NCBI GenBank assembly: GCA_024408895.1
Contig: JAKSUO010000059.1
Coordinates: forward strand, 1-7,303
Direction: 5' to 3'
Source: Alphaproteobacteria bacterium
GTDB lineage: Bacteria > Pseudomonadota > Alphaproteobacteria > RF32 > CAG-239
DNA length: 7,303 nt
Each line of letters opens with the position of its first letter. Position 1 is the first letter of the stretch. This document shows, piece by piece, positions 1-5,408 of this stretch. The translations under genes and the position numbers were made by a program. Below the pieces are notes generated by a model. It was not told the DNA's origin, made no database searches, and saw only the letters and a list, made by a program, of their open reading frames with translations.

Positions 1-2
1 AC

Positions 3-650
3 GGTGTTCTTGACCCGTTGCATGAGTTATCTACTATCCGGATTATCAGCGCGGCTAAGAAAACTTATCGCGAAGATCTTGGCATAACCGGTGAGGAACA
101 AGCTGCAATTTCAGAGCAAACAATCCATGACGGCAAACTTGGTTTATTCAATTATTTAAAAGCGTTGTGTGAATATAAAAATTACGACTTCAACGAATTT
201 TGCGACAGTATGGTGGAACGCATTGATTATAGCACAATCCGCCAGAATATGGCTTTATGGGAAGAATTGCAAGCATTGTCATTCAAGTATAATCTTTCAG
301 TTTTAAGCAACAACTGTAGGTCACATATTGAAAAAGTTACGCAAAGATTGTTCTCTAAAAGCATATCGGAAATGGAAGACAATGGAATAAAAATTTTTGA
401 TATTACAACACTTAAAGGTCCGGATGGTTGGTTTAGCCCTAAACGTGAGCCGTGCAGTTTAGATATTTTTTTGCAAAATAACAAATATGAACCACGCGAA
501 AGTATCTTGTTTGACGATACAATGCAAAATATAGAGGCGGCACGTCATATTGGTATGCACGCAACTTTAATCACACCAAACAATACGTTGGAAAGCAACT
601 TGCGACCATTTATCCGCAAGCCTTGTATAAAAGGCAATATCTATGAATAA
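3..650 (+). CDS. HAD-superfamily hydrolase, pyrimidine 5'-nucleotidase-like (5' end outside window)
   Basis: The frame is open to the left edge, so the first residues are missing. The visible start GVLDPLHEL fits the end of HAD motif I (DxDGVL), which supplies the nucleophile Asp just outside the window. Numbering from the TTG at 18, motif II is VLSNN (Ser97), the motif III Lys is in SPKREP (Lys142), and motif IV is ILFDDTMQN (Asp166-Asp167). The cap region, with a G-L-F-NYLKAL segment and an IDYSTIRQN segment, resembles the helical cap of YjjG/Sdt1-type pyrimidine 5'-nucleotidases, which dephosphorylate nucleoside monophosphates in the cytosol. The substrate is inferred from the family and from apt nearby. 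Another phosphatase of the same fold is possible. The TTG at 18 is not the real start, because coding-like sequence and motif I continue upstream. The stop overlaps the next start (ATGAATAA), suggesting translational coupling. Confidence 0.85.
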   Translation, partial: GVLDPLHELSTIRIISAAKKTYREDLGITGEEQAAISEQTIHDGKLGLFNYLKALCEYKNYDFNEFCDSMVERIDYSTIRQNMALWEELQALSFKYNLSVLSNNCRSHIEKVTQRLFSKSISEMEDNGIKIFDITTLKGPDGWFSPKREPCSLDIFLQNNKYEPRESILFDDTMQNIEAARHIGMHATLITPNNTLESNLRPFIRKPCIKGNIYE

Positions 651-1092
651 ATTGCAACAAGGACGTGATATTGCCGCAACCGCCGATGTTTCATCACCGC
701 AAGACTGCGTTGTGTTATATAGTGTCAGCTATCAGCCGACCGACATCAATAAAAGACGTGCATTTGAATATATCAAAAATCACCCTAGCGCCATGATGAT
801 TGACCACACACCGTGCGGAAAGCAATTGCTTGCGCTCGGTATGGAAACCGGGGCCGAAAATCCGCCGGAAGAATTGACTAAAATATGGCGCATAGCTTCG
901 GAACGCTTTATTAAAAGTGCGACAGGCAATATTACCGCGTTTGTGGAAAATGCCGATAAACGAAGTACATTTGTGACGGTTGAATTACCGCTTATTTTAC
1001 AAAATAATCAAATAACCCGAATAAACGGAGAAGATAAATTTGTTTTTGCGGCGCAGTTCGGTGTTTGCCGTAAAGATTTGTTTAAAAAGTGA
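643..1092 (+). CDS. Hypothetical protein of 149 residues, coupled to the HAD hydrolase
   Basis: I do not recognise this protein. It starts with ATG inside the last eight bases of the HAD gene, with a modest AAGG about 8 bases upstream, so translation is probably coupled. It has no signal peptide or membrane segment and should be cytosolic. Visible features are an N-terminal half with a short beta-like stretch (CVVLYSVSYQ) and an AFEYIKNHPSAMMIDHTPCGKQLL segment, and a C-terminal half with alternating hydrophobic residues (TFVTVELPLILQNN, then KFVFAAQFGV) that look like beta-strands. Composition and codon use resemble its neighbours, with no sign of recent transfer. Its place between a nucleotidase-like enzyme and apt hints at a role near nucleotide metabolism, but nothing in the sequence proves it. 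Confidence 0.8.
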   Translation: MNKLQQGRDIAATADVSSPQDCVVLYSVSYQPTDINKRRAFEYIKNHPSAMMIDHTPCGKQLLALGMETGAENPPEELTKIWRIASERFIKSATGNITAFVENADKRSTFVTVELPLILQNNQITRINGEDKFVFAAQFGVCRKDLFKK

Positions 1093-1099
1093 ATATCTG

Positions 1100-1127
1100 T
1101 TGACTTTCTCTCTTGATAGTTTATTGT
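1100..1127 (+). promoter_or_regulatory. Possible sigma70-type promoter for apt
   Basis: TTGACT (1100-1105, five of six consensus bases) is followed after 16 bases by TATTGT (1122-1127, four of six). The predicted start near 1134 would leave a leader of only about 13 bases that begins at the ribosome binding site. This is tight, so the site is tentative. The gene may instead be read through from the upstream pair. Confidence 0.3.
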
Positions 1128-1146
1128 GGACACAAGGAGAAAGAAT

Positions 1147-1671
1147 ATGAGTCTACAAGATATAAAAAATTCCATTCGCAATGTGCCGGATTTTCCAAAG
1201 CAGGGCATTCAGTTTAAGGATATTACCACGGCAATTAAACAACCGAAGATATTAAAAGAAACATTGGAAATGATGGCCGAACATTATAAAAATCAGCAAA
1301 TTGATTATGTTGTCGGCGTAGAATCACGCGGCTTCATCTTTGGGGCGGCTCTGGCATATATGCTCGGTTGCGGTTTTATACCGGTGCGCAAAAAAGGGAA
1401 ATTGCCGGCTGAAGTGTTATCTCAAGAATATTCTTTGGAATATGGCACAGATAAGATTGAAATCCATAAAGATGCCTTAAATAAAGGCGATAAAGTGCTG
1501 ATGGTTGATGATTTATTGGCAACGGGTGGCACAACACAAGCTACGGTTGAATTAATCAAAAAGACAAGTGCAGATATTATCGGTTTTGCGTTTATGATTG
1601 AACTTGATGATTTAAATGGGCGAGCCATATTAAATAAAACGGCAGAAGTATTTTCTTTGATACATTACTGA
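1147..1671 (+). CDS. apt: Adenine phosphoribosyltransferase
   Basis: Converts adenine plus PRPP to AMP and pyrophosphate in the cytosol (purine salvage). The 174 residues match the usual APRT length. The N-terminus has the family pattern IRNVPDFPKQGIQFKDIT. ESRGFIFGAALA lies at residues 59-70, RKKGKLPAE (the flexible-loop region) at 81-89, and the PRPP-binding signature VLMVDDLLATGGTT at 117-130. Every catalytic segment of the family is intact. The ATG at 1147 is chosen because AAGGAGA (1134-1140) sits 6 bases before it. The upstream in-frame TTG at 1126 would place that ribosome binding site inside the coding region. It follows the hypothetical gene by 54 bases and is closed by a strong inverted repeat. 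APRT is cytosolic, needs no partner other than itself (family members are dimers), and fits with the nucleotidase-like gene two positions upstream. Confidence 0.97.
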   Translation: MSLQDIKNSIRNVPDFPKQGIQFKDITTAIKQPKILKETLEMMAEHYKNQQIDYVVGVESRGFIFGAALAYMLGCGFIPVRKKGKLPAEVLSQEYSLEYGTDKIEIHKDALNKGDKVLMVDDLLATGGTTQATVELIKKTSADIIGFAFMIELDDLNGRAILNKTAEVFSLIHY

Positions 1672-1673
1672 TT

Positions 1674-1706
1674 AAGACCGCCGAAAATAATCTTCGGCGG
1701 TCTTTC
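1674..1706. terminator. Inverted repeat between convergent genes, probable bidirectional terminator
   Basis: AAGACCGCCGAA (1674-1685) pairs perfectly over 12 bases with TTCGGCGGTCTT (1693-1704) around a 7-base loop. It begins 3 bases after the apt stop and ends 7 bases before the 3' end of the convergent lipoprotein gene. The T-tract is weak on both sides, so the strong GC stem must do most of the work. Confidence 0.8.
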
Positions 1707-1712
1707 ATTATA

Positions 1713-2309
1713 TCATCTAATTCCTGTCAAATTATGTGCCAATGATACTTCCGTTTTTGATTTCATAACCATAGGACGCAGTTCTTCCGGAGATAATCCC
1801 GTCATATATGAAAGAGTTTTCATATATTCTCTGTTTTCGCCTGTCGCGGCTTCAATTCTTAAGTCCTTATAATTGTATAGACTGAATGCTCGAATCTGTG
1901 ACTCTTGACCGAATTTTTGTCTTTCGGCGTGTTTTAGCTTTTCCGGCTCCATATTGATATAAACGCCATCTTGGGTATATTTCCACAAACCACCCATCGC
2001 ATAATCTGTTGTTGCCGCGCTGAATGAACCGTATAACCATAAAATATTAAACCAAGCTGTGCTGTTAATTTTTGATTTTATATTTGCCATTCCATCCTTA
2101 TAACCTTCGCGTTTTGCCATAACGATAAGGGGAGATGATGCCCGATCAACATCAACGGAACAAGGTACTTGATTGCACACCTGTTGACCGTTGACATAAA
2201 CTTTTACATCCTTAACGTTAGAATCAAAAGATATTGTCTGAGTTGAACCGCTGAAAATCGTTCCGCAGGCACTCAATAAAATTGGTAATAGCAATAAAAA
2301 CTTTTTCAT
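1713..2309 (-). CDS. Outer-envelope lipoprotein with PEGA-like domain
   Basis: A 198-residue protein with a short Lys-start signal peptide and lipobox LSAC (Cys15 is the predicted lipidated residue). Gly at +2 is compatible with transfer to the outer membrane. Residues about 22-70 (TQTISFDSN, then VKVYVNGQQVCNQVPCSVDVDR, then VMAKREGYKDG) have the pattern of a PEGA-type beta-domain, with Cys45 and Cys50 as a likely disulfide. A hydrophobic, aromatic stretch at about 86-110 (WFNILWLYGSF to GGLWKY) follows; in proteins of this type it may be a membrane-contacting segment. The remainder is charged and helical-looking. The start is fixed by AAGGAGAG (complement of 2314-2321), 4 bases before the ATG. 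It lies directly behind an intrinsic terminator and a promoter-driven RNA on the same strand, so expression may depend on read-through. The precise function is unknown. Confidence 0.87.
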   Translation of the reverse strand: MKKFLLLLPILLSACGTIFSGSTQTISFDSNVKDVKVYVNGQQVCNQVPCSVDVDRASSPLIVMAKREGYKDGMANIKSKINSTAWFNILWLYGSFSAATTDYAMGGLWKYTQDGVYINMEPEKLKHAERQKFGQESQIRAFSLYNYKDLRIEAATGENREYMKTLSYMTGLSPEELRPMVMKSKTEVSLAHNLTGIR

Positions 2310-2328
2310 AAAACTCTCCTTTTAGAAT

Positions 2329-2354
2329 AAAAAAAATCACCCTAAAAAGGTGAT
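2329..2354 (-). terminator. Intrinsic terminator ahead of the lipoprotein gene
   Basis: On the - strand ATCACC (2354-2349) pairs with GGTGAT (2341-2336) around a small T-rich loop, and 8 T follow (2336-2329). The lipoprotein ribosome binding site begins only 8 bases beyond. This either ends a separate small RNA or acts as an attenuator for the lipoprotein gene. Confidence 0.75.
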
Positions 2355-2581
2355 CGGGGAGTTCAGAAATCATACACATAGAGATGACCCTATAGCCTTT
2401 AGAATTACCTGGACATACGCTACAAGCTCCCCGACCAAAACAAGAGTTTCAATCGGGGGATATAAGCATAATTGCCTATATAACAAGACAATTTTTCTAA
2501 CGATGTATATCCGACACCGCTATGTGTAAGAGCTTCTGACGGCTCCGCACCTTTTCAGGCACTATTCGAAATAATCCGAAC
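2329..2581 (-). ncRNA. Candidate structured RNA of about 250 nt, family not recognised
   Basis: This stretch has no credible protein gene but has a strong promoter at one end and an intrinsic terminator at the other, both on the - strand. Several hairpins can be drawn in the - strand transcript: GTGCC/GGTGC near the 5' end, GAGC/GCTC next to it, AATTGTCT/AGGCAATT (8 pairs, one G-U) in the middle, and a long-range TCGGGGAG/CTCCCCGA pairing (2434-2427 with 2361-2354) closing the 3' domain next to the terminator. I looked for tmRNA, SRP RNA, RNase P RNA and common riboswitch cores and saw none. 6S RNA is not excluded, because alphaproteobacterial versions diverge. It could be a free small RNA or a regulatory leader of the lipoprotein gene. 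Promoter, terminator and hairpins are seen; function is unknown. Confidence 0.55.
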
Positions 2582-2587
2582 AAGAAA

Positions 2588-2616
2588 ATTGTATTTTCAA
2601 TACGCTTAAATGTCAA
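2588..2616 (-). promoter_or_regulatory. Strong sigma70-type promoter reading toward the structured RNA
   Basis: On the - strand a perfect TTGACA (2616-2611) is followed after exactly 17 bases by TACAAT (2593-2588, five of six). The predicted transcription start is near 2581. It is the best promoter in the window and diverges from the tRNA promoter. Confidence 0.75.
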
Positions 2617-2664
2617 TAACATTCAGCTTATATTCAATATATTTCATTTTTCATCAAAAAACGC

Positions 2665-2692
2665 TTGCGAAATAAAAATAATGATATATTAT
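2665..2692 (+). promoter_or_regulatory. Probable promoter of tRNA-Ser
   Basis: TTGCGA (2665-2670, four of six) and TATTAT (2687-2692, five of six) are 16 bases apart in an AT-rich stretch. The predicted start near 2699 gives a very short leader before the tRNA, as is usual for tRNA genes. Confidence 0.5.
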
Positions 2693-2704
2693 GCACCAAG
2701 TTAC

Positions 2705-2795
2705 GGATAGATGGCCGAGTGGTCGAAGGCGCACGATTGGAAATCGTGTGTACCCCTAAAGGGTACCGTGAGTTCGAATCTCACTCTATCCGCCA
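2705..2795 (+). tRNA. tRNA-Ser (anticodon GGA)
   Basis: A complete class II tRNA with encoded CCA. The acceptor stem GGATAGA (2705-2711) pairs with TCTATCC (2785-2791), followed by discriminator G and CCA (2793-2795). The anticodon stem CACGA/TCGTG (2732-2736/2744-2748) holds the loop TTGGAAA, giving anticodon GGA at 2739-2741, which reads UCC and UCU. The long variable arm GTACCC/GGGTAC (2750-2755/2761-2766) is characteristic of tRNA-Ser, and the T-loop TTCGAAT is canonical. The discriminator G also fits serine. Confidence 0.98.
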
Positions 2796-2805
2796 TTAAA
2801 AACAG

Positions 2806-2831
2806 AAAAACACCCTTGCGGTGTTTTTTTT
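2806..2831 (+). terminator. Intrinsic terminator of tRNA-Ser
   Basis: AAAAACACC (2806-2814) pairs with GGTGTTTTT (2820-2828) around CTTGC, and the T-run continues to 2831. It begins 11 bases after the tRNA CCA end. Confidence 0.9.
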
Positions 2832-2857
2832 GTTTTTAAACGTGATGAGTGGGATGA

Positions 2858-2920
2858 GAACTCACGGATAAGTGAGTTCGCCGACGACTGAGAGGCGGGC
2901 GCAAGAACGCCGTCTTTTTT
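2858..2920 (+). other. Two hairpins and a T-run between tRNA-Ser and the lipoprotein gene
   Basis: GAACTCAC (2858-2865) pairs perfectly over 8 bases with GTGAGTTC (2872-2879) around GGATAA. A GC-rich imperfect hairpin (GGCG at 2898-2901 with CGCC at 2908-2911, loop CAAGAA) follows and runs into six T (2915-2920), so it resembles a terminator. CGCC at 2879-2882 can pair with GGCG at 2894-2897 or 2898-2901, competing with this last hairpin. It may be a second terminator behind the tRNA, a small RNA, or a remnant. I see no clear promoter for it and no protein gene. Confidence 0.4.
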
Positions 2921-2962
2921 AGACACCTTTGAAGTATATAAACATTATTTTAACACTTTCGG

Positions 2963-2968
2963 TATAAT
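2963..2968 (+). promoter_or_regulatory. Probable -10 element upstream of the small lipoprotein
   Basis: A perfect TATAAT. The predicted start near 2976 would give a leader of about 26 bases containing the AAGG at 2992-2995. No good -35 hexamer sits 16-18 bases upstream (2940-2945 reads AAACAT), so it is weak or activator-dependent. Its position argues against the in-frame ATG at 2969 as the translation start. Confidence 0.45.
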
Positions 2969-3001
2969 ATGCCGGAAGGATATTATGTACGAAGGTGTTA
3001 T

Positions 3002-3457
3002 ATGAAAAAAATTTATCAGTTATTGTTACTGCTGTTTGCGGTATTTTTAGCCTCTTGCAGCGATGATTTGGATTTATATGGTGTTAATACCGGATATATG
3101 ACACATCACCGACCGATGTGCCATACCGAAACAACGATTGCCGTTTACGATAAGCAGGGCGCATATTCCGTTCCGGGGTGCGTTGACTATGAGTTTGCAG
3201 ATGATAGTGATTTTCCGCAAGTTGAAGATAATAAATATCAAAGCAATCAGGTTATTCTGGAAAATCTTAACACTCGTGTATTGGCATATTGCCGCGGTTC
3301 TGATGTTGAAGTTGATATGTGTGTCAATCGTCTGGAGGCCTCTTGCTATGTTAAATTACAGGATATTCCGAAACGTTCGGCCAAATACGACATTTTGCAG
3401 CGTGGCACTTACCCGACACGCCGTTGGCGTAACGGAGAAACAGCTCCAAGGTGGTAA
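3002..3457 (+). CDS. Small Cys-containing lipoprotein, function unknown
   Basis: A 151-residue protein starting MKKIYQLLLLLFAVFLASC: two Lys, a hydrophobic core and lipobox LASC with Cys at residue 19. Ser at +2 allows outer-membrane sorting. The rest is polar with further Cys (PMCH, VPGCVDY, YCRGSD, DMCVN, ASCYV) that probably form disulfides in the periplasm. The C-terminus is rich in Arg, Trp and Pro (TRRWRNGETAPRW). I know no family for it. The start at 3002 is preferred over the in-frame ATG at 2969, because 3002 has AAGG 6 bases upstream and a direct signal peptide, while the 2969 start adds a charged extension and overlaps the end of a TATAAT box. It ends 3 bases before comM, and its last codons contain the comM ribosome binding site, so the two are probably co-transcribed. 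Confidence 0.82.
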   Translation: MKKIYQLLLLLFAVFLASCSDDLDLYGVNTGYMTHHRPMCHTETTIAVYDKQGAYSVPGCVDYEFADDSDFPQVEDNKYQSNQVILENLNTRVLAYCRGSDVEVDMCVNRLEASCYVKLQDIPKRSAKYDILQRGTYPTRRWRNGETAPRW

Positions 3458-3460
3458 AAA

Positions 3461-4984
3461 ATGTTAGCGCGCATCAATACCATAGCCTTGAACGGTCTGA
3501 CAACACTAGATGTTGATTTGCAGTTGCAAATTACTTCCGGTTTGCCTGCATTTGGTATTGTCGGCTTGCCGGATAAAGCAGTAGCCGAAAGTAAAGAGCG
3601 TGTGCGCGGCGCATTTAGCACAATGGGTATTGAATTACCTGCTAAGAGAATTACCGTTAATTTATCGCCGGCCGATTTGCTCAAAGAAGGCTCACATTTT
3701 GATTTGCCGATAGCTATGGCTTTACTTGCCGGTCTGGGTATTATACCGGCAGAAGAATTAGCCGATTACATTATTATCGGCGAACTCGGATTGGATGGCT
3801 CATTAATGCCTGTCAATGGTGTTTTGCCTGTTGCGGTTCATGCCAATCGTCAGTGCAAAGGATTGATTTGTCCTGAAGCACAAGGTAGCGAAGCCGCTTG
3901 GTCGGGGCTTAAAGATATTATTGCCGCCCCGAATTTACTATCATTGATTAATCATTTCAAAGGCATCCAACAACTTCCGCAGCCTACTCCCAAACAAAGA
4001 AAAAGCCGAGAATCTGACTTGGATATGTCTGATGTCAAAGGTGAGGAAACAGCTAAAAGAGCCTTGGAAGTTGCTGCGGCAGGCGCACACAATTTATTGA
4101 TGGTCGGCACACCGGGTGCCGGAAAGTCAATGCTTGCAGCACGTTTGACTACAATTTTACCGCCGCTTACCACCGAAGAGGCTTTGGAAACCTGTATGAT
4201 TCATTCTGTTGCCGGAGAATTAAAAAACGGAGAACTTTGCTTTGACAGGCCATATCGCGATCCGCACCATAATGCTTCTACACCTGCTTTAATAGGTGGC
4301 GGGCGCAAAGGCGTTCCGGGGGAAATATCTTTGGCTCATAACGGCGTTTTGTTTTTAGACGAGTTGCCGGAGTTTAACCGTTCCACACTTGAGGCTCTGC
4401 GCCAACCGTTAGAAACCGGTTATGTATCTATTTCGCGCGTCAACAACCATACCCGTTATCCGGCAAACTTCCAATTAATTGCGGCGATGAATCCTTGTCG
4501 TTGCGGCTATTTAGGTATGAACGGACAAGAATGTTCGCGTGCACCGAAATGTGCTGAAGAATATCAATCAAAAATTTCCGGTCCGTTAATGGACAGATTT
4601 GATATTCATATTCAAGTGCCTCCCGTCAGTCCGTGGGATATTGCTCAAGTAAAAAAAGGCGAAACTTCCGCGCAAATTCGCGAACGGGTCATCAAAGCAC
4701 GTTATATTCAACAAGAAAGATTTAAAACTCTCGGATATCCTCACTTACATACAAATTCGCAATTAAAGGGAGATATCTTAGAGCAAGTAACGGCATTGGA
4801 CAGTGATGCCAAACAATTATTGATAGGCTTTGCCGATAAAATGAAAATGTCGGCTCGTGCTTATCATCGCACTTTAAAACTTGCAAGAACAATTGCGGAC
4901 TTGCAAAATGAAAAAAATGTGTGTAAAGTACACATAGCGGAGGCGTTGTCATACAGATATGTCATGCCGTCCAAACAGGTATAG
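3461..4984 (+). CDS. comM: ComM/YifB-family AAA+ ATPase (Mg-chelatase-like)
   Basis: At 507 residues it is full length for the family. The N-terminal domain (about 1-170) has the Lon-protease-like fold region with SGLPAFGIVGLPDKAVAESKE and the segment SPADLLKEGSHFDLPIA. The AAA+ core follows: Walker A GTPGAGKS at 216-223, Walker B VLFLDE at 296-301, the sensor segment AAMNPCRCGYLG from 341 and DRFDIHI at 378-384. The C-terminal helical domain has the usual SARAYHRTLKLARTIADL. In naturally competent bacteria ComM is a hexameric DNA helicase that promotes branch migration during integration of incoming DNA. Whether this organism is competent cannot be seen here. AAGGTGG (3448-3454) precedes the ATG by 6 bases. 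The gene ends just before the next ribosome binding site, so it shares an operon with its neighbours. Confidence 0.96.
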   Translation: MLARINTIALNGLTTLDVDLQLQITSGLPAFGIVGLPDKAVAESKERVRGAFSTMGIELPAKRITVNLSPADLLKEGSHFDLPIAMALLAGLGIIPAEELADYIIIGELGLDGSLMPVNGVLPVAVHANRQCKGLICPEAQGSEAAWSGLKDIIAAPNLLSLINHFKGIQQLPQPTPKQRKSRESDLDMSDVKGEETAKRALEVAAAGAHNLLMVGTPGAGKSMLAARLTTILPPLTTEEALETCMIHSVAGELKNGELCFDRPYRDPHHNASTPALIGGGRKGVPGEISLAHNGVLFLDELPEFNRSTLEALRQPLETGYVSISRVNNHTRYPANFQLIAAMNPCRCGYLGMNGQECSRAPKCAEEYQSKISGPLMDRFDIHIQVPPVSPWDIAQVKKGETSAQIRERVIKARYIQQERFKTLGYPHLHTNSQLKGDILEQVTALDSDAKQLLIGFADKMKMSARAYHRTLKLARTIADLQNEKNVCKVHIAEALSYRYVMPSKQV

Positions 4985-4994
4985 GAGAAACATA

Positions 4995-5408
4995 ATGAAT
5001 TTAAATAAAAAAATATTGCTCTCATTAGCCGTCACTCTCGGTGTCAGCACGGCTGCTACGATGGCAACGGCATATGTGAACAATTACATGTACCAGAATC
5101 AAGAGTTTTATCAGCAACAACCGCCAATACCGGCTCAAGACAAGGACGGCAGTCTATTTCCGGGCGGACCTTGCAAAAGCTGTTCAAAAGATGGTAGTTT
5201 GTTCCCTGGCGGGCCTTGCAAAAGTTGCACAAAGGACGGTAGCTTATTCCCCGGCCCTTGCAAAAAATGCGAAATACGTCGCGAACAACCGGTTATAGCA
5301 CAACCGAGCGCTCCGGCTGTTCAACGATGTTCCGTATTCGCCGGTTGTATATCAGGCAATGCAACGCAATTGTTGCCAAATGGCTCCGTTGGCTTTAGAC
5401 CATGTTGA
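4995..5408 (+). CDS. Secreted repeat protein, 5' part of a frameshifted gene
   Basis: It encodes 137 residues: a Sec-type signal peptide (Lys5-Lys6, hydrophobic core, likely cleavage after ATA at residue 26), a Gln/Pro-rich segment, three repeats of KDGSLFPGGPCKSC (residues 50-93) each with a CxxC, a Pro/Ala linker, then CSVFAGCISGNATQLLPNG to a final Cys before TGA at 5406. The start at 4995 is set by AGGAGA (4983-4988), 6 bases away; the in-frame ATG at 4959 lies inside comM and would hide the signal peptide. The next frame continues with a long protein that has no signal peptide or ribosome binding site. Dropping one T at 5405/5406 gives FRPC-DFRIKNKG without a break. I therefore think this is the N-terminal part of one larger periplasmic protein, split by mutation or by a sequencing error. 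Confidence 0.75.
   Translation: MNLNKKILLSLAVTLGVSTAATMATAYVNNYMYQNQEFYQQQPPIPAQDKDGSLFPGGPCKSCSKDGSLFPGGPCKSCTKDGSLFPGPCKKCEIRREQPVIAQPSAPAVQRCSVFAGCISGNATQLLPNGSVGFRPC
5142..5273 (+). repeat. Three tandem 14-15 codon repeats (KDGSLFPGGPCKSC)
   Basis: Units at 5142-5186 and 5187-5231 are 45 bases each. The third, at 5232-5273, is 42 bases and lacks one Gly codon (FPGPCKKC). The DNA differs at many third positions while the protein is nearly identical, so the repeats are old and kept by selection on the protein. Each unit carries one CxxC pair. Confidence 0.92.

Noticed and set aside
1126..1146. Upstream TTG start for apt
   Set aside because: It would place the strong AAGGAGA inside the coding region. 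ATG at 1147 has ideal spacing and gives the usual APRT N-terminus.
2329..2581. Two-piece alphaproteobacterial tmRNA, SRP RNA or RNase P RNA
   Set aside because: No tag-peptide reading frame of the AANDN type, no tRNA-like T-arm with CCA, no GGAAGG-type SRP core and no GAGGAAAGTCC-type RNase P core was found on either strand.
2969..3001. ATG at 2969 as start of the small lipoprotein
   Set aside because: It sits directly after a TATAAT box, has no ribosome binding site, and adds a charged extension in front of a normal lipoprotein signal.
3409..3684. Reverse-strand ORF opposite the start of comM, and similar ORFs opposite or out of frame with other genes
   Set aside because: These lack ribosome binding sites and lie fully under well-supported genes; they are by-products of the coding sequence.
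4959..4994. ATG at 4959 as start of the repeat protein
   Set aside because: It lies within comM and would put Arg-rich residues before the signal peptide; ATG at 4995 has AGGAGA at 6 bases.
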